39,867 nt of DNA. Origin: DATJYV01 sp035499415. GTDB taxonomy: Bacteria > Bacteroidota > Ignavibacteria > UBA10030. Position 1 is the first letter of the stretch; every line of letters starts with the position of its first letter. The position numbers were made by a program, and so were the translations under genes. The stretch is from the NCBI GenBank assembly GCA_035499415.1, contig DATJYV010000049.1, forward strand, positions 1 to 39,867, written 5' to 3'. The notes below the pieces were generated by a model. That model was not told the origin of the DNA. It did not search any database and saw only the letters and a list, made by a program, of their open reading frames with translations. This document shows, piece by piece, positions 24,810-33,373 of the stretch.

Positions 24810-25808
24810 TCAGGTCACGAAGTCGGGTCGATCCTTCAGGCGCGGCACGATCAATGGCTGGAGCTTGCCGGTTTCAATCGATTCCACAGAGGAGGCCTCG
24901 TCAAACCAGCTTGGTGGCGGCGTGTGTCCCCAGAAAGTCGCCCGTCGAGGGTCGTTGATGCTCCACCGGATCGGATTCCAATCCGGGTCCGCGATCAAAT
25001 AGTCTCCGGTGTAAAGCTCAATCCGGTTCCCGTCGGGGTCGCGAAGGTAAAGAAAGAACGCGTTGCTGAGCCCGTGCCGGCCGGGTCCCCGCTCGATAGA
25101 CCCCACCAGTTTCAGCGAAGCAAGAATATCGCACGCGCGCAGGACGCTGGTCTGGTCGCTAACCCAGAATCCGGCGTGATGGACCCGCGGCCCCAGGCCG
25201 GACATGAGCGCTAGGTCGTGGACGTCCTGCTTGCGATTGAGCCAAGCGGCCCACAGTTGCTCCGGCGCGCCTTCCGTCACCGTGTACTCGGAACACCGGA
25301 AGCCAAGCTGCTTCGTAAACCAGTCGTACGATTGTTGGACGTCCGGAATCTGGCAATTGAAATGGTCGAGACGCATGACGTGCGCACCCCGGTACCGGTC
25401 GAACCTCTGGAGCAATCGATCCCGCTGGGCCATCGTGTGGAAGAATTCCATCGGCAGGCCGGACGGATCCTGTACGCGGAGGGCCCGGCCCTGACCGAGT
25501 TCGACATCGGCTTCGACGCGGCGAACGGGACAATGATGCGCCCGGTACAGCTCTTCGAGCCGCGCCAGATCATCCTCCGACGCAATGCGAAACGCGATGT
25601 GGCCGACACCGGGAGATTCCGCTTTTCTCAGCACAAGACTGTACAAGTCGCGTTCTTCCATGCCTCCAAGGTATACGCGATCCTGGTCACTGCCGGTCTC
25701 GACGAATCCGAGCGCGTCACTGTAAAATGCGCGTGCACGGTCGAGGTCCGTGACCCGAAACTCGACGTGTGCTGCACGTGTGATGTTAAAGGGAGGTTGA
25801 GGGCTCAC
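24810..25808 (-). CDS. hpaD: 3,4-dihydroxyphenylacetate 2,3-dioxygenase (extradiol, vicinal-oxygen-chelate type)
   Basis: 332 residues from GTG 25808. It opens the ring of homoprotocatechuate between carbons 2 and 3 to give 5-carboxymethyl-2-hydroxymuconate semialdehyde. Two vicinal-oxygen-chelate modules are visible: the N-terminal one (about 12-130) and the C-terminal catalytic one (about 145-275). Probable Fe(II) ligands are His149 (LDHFNCQ), His210 or 211 (RVHHAGFW) and Glu264 (RIELYTGDY). The tail with WSINDPRRATFWG resembles Brevibacterium-type homoprotocatechuate dioxygenase. It belongs to the non-LigB type, unlike E. coli HpaD. Last clear gene of the catabolic operon, 109 bases downstream of hpaC. 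Confidence 0.9.
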   Translation of the reverse strand: MSPQPPFNITRAAHVEFRVTDLDRARAFYSDALGFVETGSDQDRVYLGGMEERDLYSLVLRKAESPGVGHIAFRIASEDDLARLEELYRAHHCPVRRVEADVELGQGRALRVQDPSGLPMEFFHTMAQRDRLLQRFDRYRGAHVMRLDHFNCQIPDVQQSYDWFTKQLGFRCSEYTVTEGAPEQLWAAWLNRKQDVHDLALMSGLGPRVHHAGFWVSDQTSVLRACDILASLKLVGSIERGPGRHGLSNAFFLYLRDPDGNRIELYTGDYLIADPDWNPIRWSINDPRRATFWGHTPPPSWFDEASSVESIETGKLQPLIVPRLKDRPDFVT

Positions 25809-25917
25809 GGTCGCATGAAAGACAAGGAGTCACACCAAAAAAAAGAAAATGTCAAGCTGAACATTGACCCAGAGGTCCAAGGTTCAGGGTAACGGGCTCC
25901 GCCATGTGCGAAGGCTT

Positions 25918-26490
25918 TTACTCTTCCTTCCACGGGTCGAGGAAGGCCGGAACGTTGGGGTTCGATCCTTCCAACTCCGGCGCCGGTTTCGTATTTCGCC
26001 GGTCGATGGTCGCGTACATGCTCGCGTGAAAGATCAGCGGTCTGCGCGGCTCGACACCCTGATGAAGCGCCTCGACTTTGCCGATCACAATGCGGTGGTC
26101 GCCTCCGTCATATGCGTGGTACTTTGAACACCCGAGCGCGGCGGCGCATCCTTCGAGGCGCGGACCTCCCTGCCACGGGACGAATCGGAACGGCGGCGCC
26201 TTCTGCTCTTTCCATCCTCCGGCAAAGTACGTCGAGAGTGCCTGCTGTTCGTCCCGCAGGATGTTCACAGAAAATCCGACGGCGTGTTCGATCACTTCCG
26301 CCATTTTTGCCCGCTTATCCAGGCAGAAAAGAACGAGCATCGGTTCCAGCGAGAGGGACGTGAGAGACCCGACTGTCATGGCGTGGATGTGATTTTCCAC
26401 GTCCGTTGCAATGACGGCGACGCCGGTCGCAAATTGGCCGATGGTCTGGCGAAAGGATTTCGGGTCCAGCGGGAATGGAACGGTGTTCAT
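25918..26490 (-). CDS. hpaC: 4-hydroxyphenylacetate 3-monooxygenase, flavin reductase component
   Basis: 190 residues of the flavin-reductase-like FMN/FAD-binding split-barrel family, with FRQTIGQFATGVAVIAT (13-29) and GCSKYHAYDGGDHRIVIGKV near 120-140. It supplies reduced FAD from NAD(P)H to the oxygenase HpaB. The C-terminus (SNPNVPAFLDPWKEE) is longer than in E. coli HpaC (170 residues). ATG at 26490 lies 4 bases after the hpaB stop, which fits a tightly coupled pair. Confidence 0.9.
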   Translation of the reverse strand: MNTVPFPLDPKSFRQTIGQFATGVAVIATDVENHIHAMTVGSLTSLSLEPMLVLFCLDKRAKMAEVIEHAVGFSVNILRDEQQALSTYFAGGWKEQKAPPFRFVPWQGGPRLEGCAAALGCSKYHAYDGGDHRIVIGKVEALHQGVEPRRPLIFHASMYATIDRRNTKPAPELEGSNPNVPAFLDPWKEE

Positions 26491-26494
26491 CGAG

Positions 26495-28015
26495 TCAGGG
26501 TGACTTCCTCTCCCCGGCGTCGGAGTCGTCCATCGAGTGCGTCAGAAATTCCCGTACCCGGTCGATATATTCCGTCCTGTCGTGATTTGTGACAAGGGCC
26601 CCTGCCATCCGCACGGGGTCCCCGAAGAAAAAGCGTTCGTAGAGAACCTGGCGCGATGCAAATGCCGAGAGAGCCGTGTCCCATGCCAGACGGAAGAGGG
26701 GAATTCGCTCGTGCGCCTCGGCTCGGGCGGCCTGGTAGTACGTCTTGATCTCCTCGGCCAGGGGTCCATCGACATCGGAGGCAGTCGGAACGGCGACCAG
26801 GCCGCTCGCGCCCATCTGTTGAACAATTTCGACCATGCGGGGATAGAGGCGTGGAAAGAGATTTCTGGCCGCATCGAGCGGGTCCCATGCCGGGCGCATG
26901 ACGCCGAACTCATCCAGCCGGGCATCCGCTTCCGCCGCCCGCAGAAATGCGCGCATCGTCTCCATGTTCACCCAGACCTCCGCGAGCTTTTCCTGAATGT
27001 GCTGGAACTGCTCAATGCCGATCGTCCGTGCCAGGTACGATGTCAATCCGAGCAGGTATTCTGTCTTCGCCAAATTCTTGACGACGACCTGATGCGACAT
27101 GTTGACGATCGCGCCGGTCCGGGCGTACGCTTCGTTGCACCGGACGACATCCCGGTAAAGAAAAACGTTTTCCCAGGGGACGAAAACATCGTCGAACATG
27201 ACGACGGCATCCATCTCATCAAACCGGGAACCGAACGGATGGTCATAATGAGAGCGGCCATAATCGATTCCCTCGCGGCAAAGGAACCGGAGGCCGGGCG
27301 TGTTCGTCGGAATCGCCAGCCCGAAAGCATACGGCGCATCCTCTTCCTGGTTCTTCAGAAGCGTCGACGGAAAAACCATGATCTCATCGGCGGCCGGCAG
27401 GGTTGCGAGCATGCGGCAGCCGCGGATCACGATTCCCGCGTCCGTCTCTTCCTTCACCCGCGCAGCGAGATACGGGTCCGCCTGTTTGGCCGTGTTCACC
27501 GACCTGTTCGCCTGCGGCGTGATGAGCGTGTGCGTCAGGCAGAGGTCATTCTCACGAATGTATTCGTAATACCGGCGTGCGTTCTCTCCGAGCGCCGGGT
27601 TCGGATGGGAGAGGAACTCCGCACCGGCGGCGTATGCCGTCATGGCCCTGTTGAGGTAATCGGGTGAACGTCCCATCATCCCGAACGATGCGTCGGCCCA
27701 AACCTTCATCATGCGTGAGACACTCTGGAGATCCTCGTGCGTGCGTGCGATGAGAAACGAACGCCCGACTTTTTTTCCGCTCGTCGGCGAGTCGAAGAGC
27801 ATGGTCTCCGGCTGCTTCCACTGGAGGTCGTAGAGCGAAGCAAGGCTGCGAACGACGTTCCTGAAGGCGGGGTCCGTCGTAAGGTCGGCCACTTTCTTGC
27901 CATTGTGCCAGATTTCCGCTCCGCTCGCGCGGAGTTTTTTCAGCACATCGGCTCCGCGTCGCGCACCGTTTCCTGGCGGCTTGTTCGCCGTTGAAACCGT
28001 CGTTTTTGGGGCCAT
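26495..28015 (-). CDS. hpaB: 4-hydroxyphenylacetate 3-monooxygenase, oxygenase component
   Basis: 506 residues, close to the 480-520 of the family. It hydroxylates 4-hydroxyphenylacetate to homoprotocatechuate with FADH2 and oxygen. The acyl-CoA-dehydrogenase-like fold is evident. Arg116 and Tyr120 in GRSPDYLN and His162 in LTHTLITPQ correspond by motif to the substrate-binding Arg/Tyr/His of the Thermus enzyme. The segments RGCRMLATLPAADE and FDDVFVPWENVF are typical. The start ATG at 28015 is preceded by GAGGAG at ideal spacing. A 32-base gap separates it from hpaE. Confidence 0.94.
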   Translation of the reverse strand: MAPKTTVSTANKPPGNGARRGADVLKKLRASGAEIWHNGKKVADLTTDPAFRNVVRSLASLYDLQWKQPETMLFDSPTSGKKVGRSFLIARTHEDLQSVSRMMKVWADASFGMMGRSPDYLNRAMTAYAAGAEFLSHPNPALGENARRYYEYIRENDLCLTHTLITPQANRSVNTAKQADPYLAARVKEETDAGIVIRGCRMLATLPAADEIMVFPSTLLKNQEEDAPYAFGLAIPTNTPGLRFLCREGIDYGRSHYDHPFGSRFDEMDAVVMFDDVFVPWENVFLYRDVVRCNEAYARTGAIVNMSHQVVVKNLAKTEYLLGLTSYLARTIGIEQFQHIQEKLAEVWVNMETMRAFLRAAEADARLDEFGVMRPAWDPLDAARNLFPRLYPRMVEIVQQMGASGLVAVPTASDVDGPLAEEIKTYYQAARAEAHERIPLFRLAWDTALSAFASRQVLYERFFFGDPVRMAGALVTNHDRTEYIDRVREFLTHSMDDSDAGERKSP

Positions 28016-28047
28016 CGTTTCTCCTCGATAGGAAGACGCGCCGGCGG

Positions 28048-29520
28048 TCAGGTGGCTCCGAGTTTTGGTATCGGATGCTGGCCGAGCGCCACATGGATGG
28101 TCGTGAGTTCCGTGTAAAAATCAAAACTATAATGCCCCCCCTCGCGCCCGATGCCGCTTGCTTTGGACCCTCCAAATGGCGCGCGAAGGTCCCGGACGTT
28201 GTGCGAATTGATCCACACGAGGCCGGATTCGATGGCCTGCGCAATCCGGTGGGCGCGCATCATGTCCCCGGTCCAGAGGTACGCCGCCAGGCCGTACTGC
28301 ACATCGTTCGCGATGCTGAGCGCCTCGGCTTCGTCTTTGAACGGAATGACGACCAGGACCGGACCAAAAATCTCCTCCTGCGCGACGCGCATCGAATTTT
28401 GGACGTCCGTGATGAGAGTCGGTGCAAAATAATTCCCCCGTGCAAATCCTTCGGGCCGATCGCCGCCAACGACGATGGTGGCCCCTTCGCTCCGTGCGAC
28501 GTCCATGTAGGCGCGCACCCGTTTCCAGTGGTCGGGATGAATGAGCGGACCCACTTCGGTCGCGGGATCGAGGGGATCTCCCACTTTGATTCGCCGGACA
28601 CGCTGTTCGAGCTTTCTCACAAATCCATCGATCACCGATTCCTGAACGAGCAGCCGCGACCCTGCCGTGCAGCGCTCTCCATTCAGGGAATAAACCTGGA
28701 AGATCGCGCCGTCGAGCGCTCGGTCCAAATCCGCATCCTCAAAAACGATGGTCGGAGATTTTCCCCCCAGCTCCATCGAGAATCGTTTAAGCGTGCTTGC
28801 GCCGTTCCGGATGATCTCCTTCCCCGTCGTCGTCTCGCCGGTGAAAGAAAGAAGCTGGACCGACGGATGCGCCACGAGCGATGCCCCGGCGCTCTCGCCC
28901 ATGCCGTGCACAAGGTTAAACACTCCGGGAGGCAGGTCGGCCTCGGCAACGATGCGGGCGAGCATGTCCGCAGACAATGGGGACCATTCCGCCGGCTTCA
29001 GGACGCACGTGTTTCCTGCCGCCAGGCATGGAGCGACCTTCCAGGTCTCAAGCATGAAAGGCGTATTCCATGGGGTGATGAGGCCGGCGACGCCGACAGG
29101 CCGCCGAACCGTATAGTTCATAAACCTTCCTTCGACGGGGAAGGTCTCACCGGATATCTTCGTCGAGACGTCTGCAAAGAAGGAAAAATTTTCCGCAGCG
29201 CGCGGTATCGCCCCTTTTTTGATCTGGGTCGCCGGGATCCCCGTGTCCTCAATCTCCACGTCCGTGATTTCTCCGGCATGCATTTCGATCAGCTCCGCGA
29301 TGCGTCGGAGTTTTTTTGCGCGCGCTTCGGCTCCCATTCTTCTCCACGGACCGTCGTCGAACGCTTTTCGAGCCGCCAAAACCGCGCGGCCGATGTCGGC
29401 GCTCTCACCGCTGGCAATATTTCCGATGGGCTCATTCGTTGCCGGATTGACCGTTTCGAACGATTTACCCGACTCGGAGGGAACAAACTTATTGTCGATG
29501 AAATGTTGAACTGTTCTCAA
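28048..29520 (-). CDS. hpaE: 5-carboxymethyl-2-hydroxymuconate semialdehyde dehydrogenase
   Basis: 490 residues if translation starts at TTG 29520, which lies 7 bases after the upstream stop and gives RTVQHFIDNKF, the normal beginning of the family; E. coli HpaE has 488. The open frame continues upstream but overlaps the FAH gene. It is an aldehyde dehydrogenase with ITPWNTPF (Asn152), MELGGKSP (Glu250) and catalytic Cys284 in NGERCTAG. It oxidises the ring-cleavage semialdehyde with NAD+. The substrate is assigned from gene context; aldehyde dehydrogenases cannot be assigned by motif alone. Confidence 0.9.
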   Translation of the reverse strand: MRTVQHFIDNKFVPSESGKSFETVNPATNEPIGNIASGESADIGRAVLAARKAFDDGPWRRMGAEARAKKLRRIAELIEMHAGEITDVEIEDTGIPATQIKKGAIPRAAENFSFFADVSTKISGETFPVEGRFMNYTVRRPVGVAGLITPWNTPFMLETWKVAPCLAAGNTCVLKPAEWSPLSADMLARIVAEADLPPGVFNLVHGMGESAGASLVAHPSVQLLSFTGETTTGKEIIRNGASTLKRFSMELGGKSPTIVFEDADLDRALDGAIFQVYSLNGERCTAGSRLLVQESVIDGFVRKLEQRVRRIKVGDPLDPATEVGPLIHPDHWKRVRAYMDVARSEGATIVVGGDRPEGFARGNYFAPTLITDVQNSMRVAQEEIFGPVLVVIPFKDEAEALSIANDVQYGLAAYLWTGDMMRAHRIAQAIESGLVWINSHNVRDLRAPFGGSKASGIGREGGHYSFDFYTELTTIHVALGQHPIPKLGAT

Positions 29521-29527
29521 GGTGCGC

Positions 29528-30325
29528 TCAGCTCCGTCCGACTTCCTTCTTTTGCATGCGTTCCGCCGATCGTGCCGTGCCTTCATCGGCGACGACGGGG
29601 TTTTGGAGGTCCCCCAGGCCCTCGATTTCCATGCGCATCATGTCCCCGGGATGCACATGGGAAATCCCTTTGGGGGTCCCCGTCCAGATCAGGTCGCCGG
29701 GTTCAAGCGTCATGATCGCGGAAATGTACTCGATTAATTCCGGGATTTTACGAATCATCGCCGACGTGTTTCCTTGCTGACGCACTTCACCGTTTACCAG
29801 CGCCCGCAGGGAGAGCTTGTCGGGATGCGGAACCTCATCCTGGCTGACGACGAACGGTCCCACGGGACCGAACGAATCGTACCCCTTCGCGCGTACCGGG
29901 GGTCGGTAGAAATTCTGAATGAAATCCCGAACCGTCACATCGTTGCCGATCGTGTATCCATCCACCACCTCCCTCCACCGTTCCGCTTTCACTTTCCGGC
30001 ATCTTCGTCCGATCACCACCACCAACTCGACTTCGTAATGCATGTACTCGACGCCATCCGGATAAACGACCGGCGCTCCATGCCCGATGAACGAGCTCGT
30101 CGGCTTGAAGAACAACGCAATCTCTTCCGGCGGTTTCGTGTTGAGCTCCGAGGCATGGTCCGCGTAATTCAGGGCCAGACCGACGGCTTTCGAGGCAAGA
30201 ACCGGAGGGAGAAAAACGACCTTTTCCATCGAATACGATTTGCCCTGCGCCGTTTCAAACCTTCCTTCCGGGCTCACGACACCTTCAACCGCCCTGTTCT
30301 CCACGAGGATTCGCCCCCTCTTCAT
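29528..30325 (-). CDS. Fumarylacetoacetate hydrolase (FAH)-family decarboxylase/isomerase (HpaG/HpcE-like)
   Basis: 265 residues from the ATG at 30325, which overlaps the TGA of the hydrolase gene (ATGA) and follows GGGGAG. FAH-fold residues are clear: HYEVELVVVIG with metal ligands Glu98 and Glu100, GNDVTVRD (Asp129), Lys148 in RAKGYDSFGP, and WTGTPKG. In this pathway FAH enzymes decarboxylate 5-oxopent-3-ene-1,2,5-tricarboxylate and isomerise the product. E. coli HpaG does both in a tandem-domain protein of about 430 residues. Here there is one domain only, and no second copy in the window, so one protein may do both steps or another gene is elsewhere. Confidence 0.88.
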   Translation of the reverse strand: MKRGRILVENRAVEGVVSPEGRFETAQGKSYSMEKVVFLPPVLASKAVGLALNYADHASELNTKPPEEIALFFKPTSSFIGHGAPVVYPDGVEYMHYEVELVVVIGRRCRKVKAERWREVVDGYTIGNDVTVRDFIQNFYRPPVRAKGYDSFGPVGPFVVSQDEVPHPDKLSLRALVNGEVRQQGNTSAMIRKIPELIEYISAIMTLEPGDLIWTGTPKGISHVHPGDMMRMEIEGLGDLQNPVVADEGTARSAERMQKKEVGRS

Positions 30326-31227
30326 CGCCGACTCCCCGCCGAGGCCGGCACGAGGACCTGTTTCAGAAATTCCCGGGCGGGGTTCACGACAGGCGGATCG
30401 TCCTGAATGAGCATCGTATAATGATTGCCCCCCGGGACCCGGACGAAGCGACAATCCGGAATGAGAGCGACCAGCCGTTCCGCTTCTTCCTTCCGATAGA
30501 CATGCCCCGTCTCACCCAGGAGTCCCTCGGTGGGCTGGAGAAAAATTGCGGGGCATCGGATATCCGAAAGATGAAACCACACGTTTTCCCAGAAATGCAT
30601 TTCGAGGTCGCGCTCCACGGCCTTCGCAGACGATTTGAACTGCACAATACCGTCGGCAACGAACACATCCTCACACACATACTTCTCAAGCGCCGACGAC
30701 CACGGCCGATGATACGCCGCCTTTCGCTGGGCCGCCACGTACTCTTCCATCGAAGTAAATTTCTTGGCAAGGCGACGCACGGTCGGGAACATCGCCTCAA
30801 GGTTCTCACGGGAAGGGTCGGCGCCTCCGTCCATGAGTACCAACGCCCGAACCCGGTCGGGGCGGACCGTTGCCGTGTAAACCGAGGCGGTGGCTCCAAA
30901 TGAGTGACCCACGAGCACAAACGAATCGAACCCCAATGTATCGGCGACCGCGATGATGTCGCGTGCATGATAGGCGAATCCATAGCCGTCGGCCGGTTTG
31001 TCGCTGTCTCCGCGGCCTCGGGCGTCAAGTGCAATCAGACGAAACTCGGGGGAGAGAGCTTGTGCAAAAGAGGCAAAACTTCCCTTATGACCAGTGATGC
31101 TCGACAGGCACACGAGCGGCCCTTTCTCTCCCGGCCAATCTTCGTACGCGATCCGGACGCCGCCGGAATCGAGAGTCTGCACGTTCGGTCGACGGGGCAT
31201 TCGATCGGTACTCGCGGTCGTATTCAT
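30322..31227 (-). CDS. Alpha/beta hydrolase of the phenylacetate operon
   Basis: 301 residues, alpha/beta-hydrolase fold: LDARGRGDSDKP (68-78), nucleophile Ser109 in GHSFGA, LMDGGADP with an acid residue, and the catalytic His in GGNHYTML near the C-terminus. It has no signal peptide. It overlaps both neighbours by four bases, so it belongs to the catabolic operon although no alpha/beta hydrolase is part of the textbook homoprotocatechuate pathway. It might hydrolyse an ester or amide precursor of 4-hydroxyphenylacetate, or a C-C or lactone intermediate. I cannot decide from sequence. Confidence 0.88.
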   Translation of the reverse strand: MNTTASTDRMPRRPNVQTLDSGGVRIAYEDWPGEKGPLVCLSSITGHKGSFASFAQALSPEFRLIALDARGRGDSDKPADGYGFAYHARDIIAVADTLGFDSFVLVGHSFGATASVYTATVRPDRVRALVLMDGGADPSRENLEAMFPTVRRLAKKFTSMEEYVAAQRKAAYHRPWSSALEKYVCEDVFVADGIVQFKSSAKAVERDLEMHFWENVWFHLSDIRCPAIFLQPTEGLLGETGHVYRKEEAERLVALIPDCRFVRVPGGNHYTMLIQDDPPVVNPAREFLKQVLVPASAGSRR

Positions 31228-32117
31228 GAAGGGATGAGACGATAGCGTTGAAGGACGTCGCGTAATTTCCGTTCGTTCTCGGTCGAGAGCGGGGCGAGCG
31301 GCAAACGAACCTCGGGCGAAATCCGTTTCATCATTGCGAGCGCGGTTTTAGCCGGTACGGGGTTGATCTCAAGGAATACCGCGTCGTTCAGAGGCATGAG
31401 ATGATAATGAAGATCCTGCGCCTCCCGCCATTTATTCGCCTGGACAAGGTCGTACAGGCGGGCGACTTCCTTCGGCATGATGTTCCCCGTGGCGCTGACA
31501 TAGCCGACGCCGCCGATTGCGAGGACTGGAAAGCAAAGGAGCTCGATTCCCGAGTAGACGAGGAAATCTCGGCCGAGCGCGCCGATGAGCCGCGTGATGT
31601 GAGAAAAATCCGGATTCGCTTCTTTGACGCCGACGATGTTGCGGCAGCTGTCTCGAAGCCGTGCGACGGTGCTTATTTCCAGGTTGATGGCCGCGCGTCC
31701 GGGTATATTATAGAGGATGACCGGGATGCCCACCGAGTCCGCCACCCCCTTGAAGTGTTGAAAAAGCCCCTCCTGGCTTGGCCGGACGTAGTACGGGACG
31801 ATGATCAAGACCGCATCGGCTCCCGCCTTTTCCGCCATCCGGCTGAGAGCGACCGTCTCGTCGTGGTTATTCGAGCCGGTCGCGGGGACAAAGGGAATGC
31901 GGCCGTTGACACACGCAGCTGCATGGAGAATGACACGCTCCCGCTCCGTCCGGGTCAGCGCCGTCGGTTCCCCGGTCGTGCCCGTAACCGAAATCCCGTG
32001 ACTACCGCTTTCGATCTGCCAGTCGATGAGGGATGCGATCGCATCCTCGTCAACCCTGCCGTTTCGAAAGGGGGTGACGAGCGGGACGATCGAGCCGCGA
32101 AGTTTTTCCGTTTTCAC
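31224..32117 (-). CDS. DapA-family class I aldolase/lyase, first gene of the phenylacetate operon
   Basis: 297 residues from GTG 32117. It is a (beta/alpha)8 protein of the dihydrodipicolinate synthase / N-acetylneuraminate lyase family: SVTGTTGEP (43-51), Tyr136 in LYNIPGRA and Schiff-base Lys165 in GVKEAN. Lysine biosynthesis is one option, but the four-base overlap with the hydrolase gene and its place at the head of the hpa operon suggest a catabolic pyruvate-forming retro-aldol step. That is the reaction normally done by the unrelated class II aldolase HpaI. This is inference. No Shine-Dalgarno is evident before the GTG. Confidence 0.88.
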   Translation of the reverse strand: MKTEKLRGSIVPLVTPFRNGRVDEDAIASLIDWQIESGSHGISVTGTTGEPTALTRTERERVILHAAACVNGRIPFVPATGSNNHDETVALSRMAEKAGADAVLIIVPYYVRPSQEGLFQHFKGVADSVGIPVILYNIPGRAAINLEISTVARLRDSCRNIVGVKEANPDFSHITRLIGALGRDFLVYSGIELLCFPVLAIGGVGYVSATGNIMPKEVARLYDLVQANKWREAQDLHYHLMPLNDAVFLEINPVPAKTALAMMKRISPEVRLPLAPLSTENERKLRDVLQRYRLIPS

Positions 32118-32152
32118 GCAGAGAAAATGGTTCGGCCTCGAGAAATCCTGAG

Positions 32153-32168
32153 GCGGTCGGGTGACCGC
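32153..32168. promoter_or_regulatory. Palindrome in the leader of the phenylacetate operon
   Basis: A perfect inverted repeat GCGGTC-GGGT-GACCGC lies 36-51 bases upstream of the first operon gene's GTG. There is no T-run, so it is not a terminator. It could be an operator for an aromatic-acid regulator or an mRNA hairpin. No regulator gene is adjacent. Confidence 0.35.
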
Positions 32169-32196
32169 ATCGTTGTTCCTGCGGGTTTTTCGGCGG

Positions 32197-32228
32197 ACAA
32201 TGTACTTTATTTCGAACTGATTTCCAAC
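32197..32228 (-). promoter_or_regulatory. Candidate promoter of the phenylacetate operon
   Basis: On the minus strand GTTG (32228-32225) is followed after 20 bases by TACATTGT (32204-32197), matching most of the Bacteroidota pattern TTTG-N19-21-TANNTTTG. It lies upstream of the palindrome and would give a leader of roughly 70 bases. By-eye match only. Confidence 0.3.
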
Positions 32229-32281
32229 GACGGGCGGAGGAGGGACGTCGCGGGGAGCAGATTTGGCAGGACGGGAGGCGC

Positions 32282-33373
32282 TTAATCGATGTCGCTGGAA
32301 AGTTTGAAACGGACGATGCGGTTGTTCCCCCGGTCTGCAACGTAGACCGTCTTGTCGAAGAACGCAACGCTGTACGGCTCGTTGAACTGCCTGTCACCGG
32401 AACCAAACCCGCCGAACGAATACCGTTCGATGCCCCGCGTCGAAAACCGGTAGAGACTGTCCTTCACCGCGTCGACGACGTACAGATTACCGGCCGGGTC
32501 GACGGTGAGGCCCGCAGGGTAGATGAAGTGATTGATCTTCAAGAGGTCGATGTTCCCGTCGACGCTCGGGTAAAATTTTGAAAGATAATTTGCGTTTTGC
32601 CCCTCGATGACATACTGGATCCATTGAACCTTATACAGCTCCGTCGTGCCCGTCTGGCAAAAGATGAAATCGAGGACGCGACTCGTGGGGATGGCGGCGA
32701 CAGCCGAGATCGTGCTGATGGAAAGGAGTCCCGTGCCGTTGGGTGAGAACGTCGCCGTGACAGGAGAAAGAAGCTGGTCGTTCTCCGAGAACTGGAGAAT
32801 GGCGTTATCCCGGTCCGGACTCGTCACGGCATTATTCGGCCCCACCCGGGCGAGATAGTACTGATTGTTGTACATGGCTGCGACACCCGTAAACCGTCTT
32901 AACGAATCTCCCGGGTCGAAGTAGACACGTGTAGGTGTGATCGATCCGAGGTTGTGATTTGCGGCGACAAGGTCGAGGCGGTACAGAGCCCCGAAGGTCG
33001 TCGGGCTCGTTCGTCCGGGAAGCGTCGTGTCGAACTGCGCGCAGACGAGAAGCTGCAGGCGCTTATCCTGCGTGAGCGCAACGGGGCGCGTCATCTTCTT
33101 CGAGTAACTGATCACGCGTCCACTCAGGTCGAGCATGACGAGGCGGTCGTTATCGGTATCCGCAACGTAGATGAGCGGCTCGTTGCCGACGATGACTCCC
33201 TGCGGGTGGCTGAAGCCCGTCCAGACGGGGTACTGTTCCACGTACACGGTATCGCCGATGTTCTGCGTCGAGTCGGACACCTGCGGAAGCGACTGGACCG
33301 AAAATGTGTTTTCCCTGCATCCCCCCAAATACACGGCAAGCATGGTCACGACGGCGAGAGCGCACGATTTCAT
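32282..33373 (-). CDS. NHL/six-bladed beta-propeller lipoprotein
   Basis: 363 residues with a lipoprotein signal: MKS, a hydrophobic core, and lipobox YLGGC (Cys19). The remainder is a beta-propeller of NHL-like repeats, seen best in GVIVGNEPLIYVADTDNDRLV, GLTVDPAGNLYVVDAVKDSL and SVAFFDKTVYVADRGNNRIV. Such lipoproteins sit on the outer membrane facing periplasm or surface and bind ligands or partners. The ATG at 33373 overlaps the PorV-like gene's stop (ATGA), so it is the last gene of the envelope operon. Confidence 0.85.
   Translation of the reverse strand: MKSCALAVVTMLAVYLGGCRENTFSVQSLPQVSDSTQNIGDTVYVEQYPVWTGFSHPQGVIVGNEPLIYVADTDNDRLVMLDLSGRVISYSKKMTRPVALTQDKRLQLLVCAQFDTTLPGRTSPTTFGALYRLDLVAANHNLGSITPTRVYFDPGDSLRRFTGVAAMYNNQYYLARVGPNNAVTSPDRDNAILQFSENDQLLSPVTATFSPNGTGLLSISTISAVAAIPTSRVLDFIFCQTGTTELYKVQWIQYVIEGQNANYLSKFYPSVDGNIDLLKINHFIYPAGLTVDPAGNLYVVDAVKDSLYRFSTRGIERYSFGGFGSGDRQFNEPYSVAFFDKTVYVADRGNNRIVRFKLSSDID

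Noticed and set aside
27991..29715. Very long plus-strand open frame antisense to hpaB and hpaE
   Set aside because: It mirrors two well-supported enzymes. Its product is Arg/His/Gly-rich with no family resemblance, as expected for the antisense of GC-rich genes. The same applies to the long plus-strand frames at 1710-3059, 3324-4580, 10855-12090, 26537-27667 and 31401-32285.
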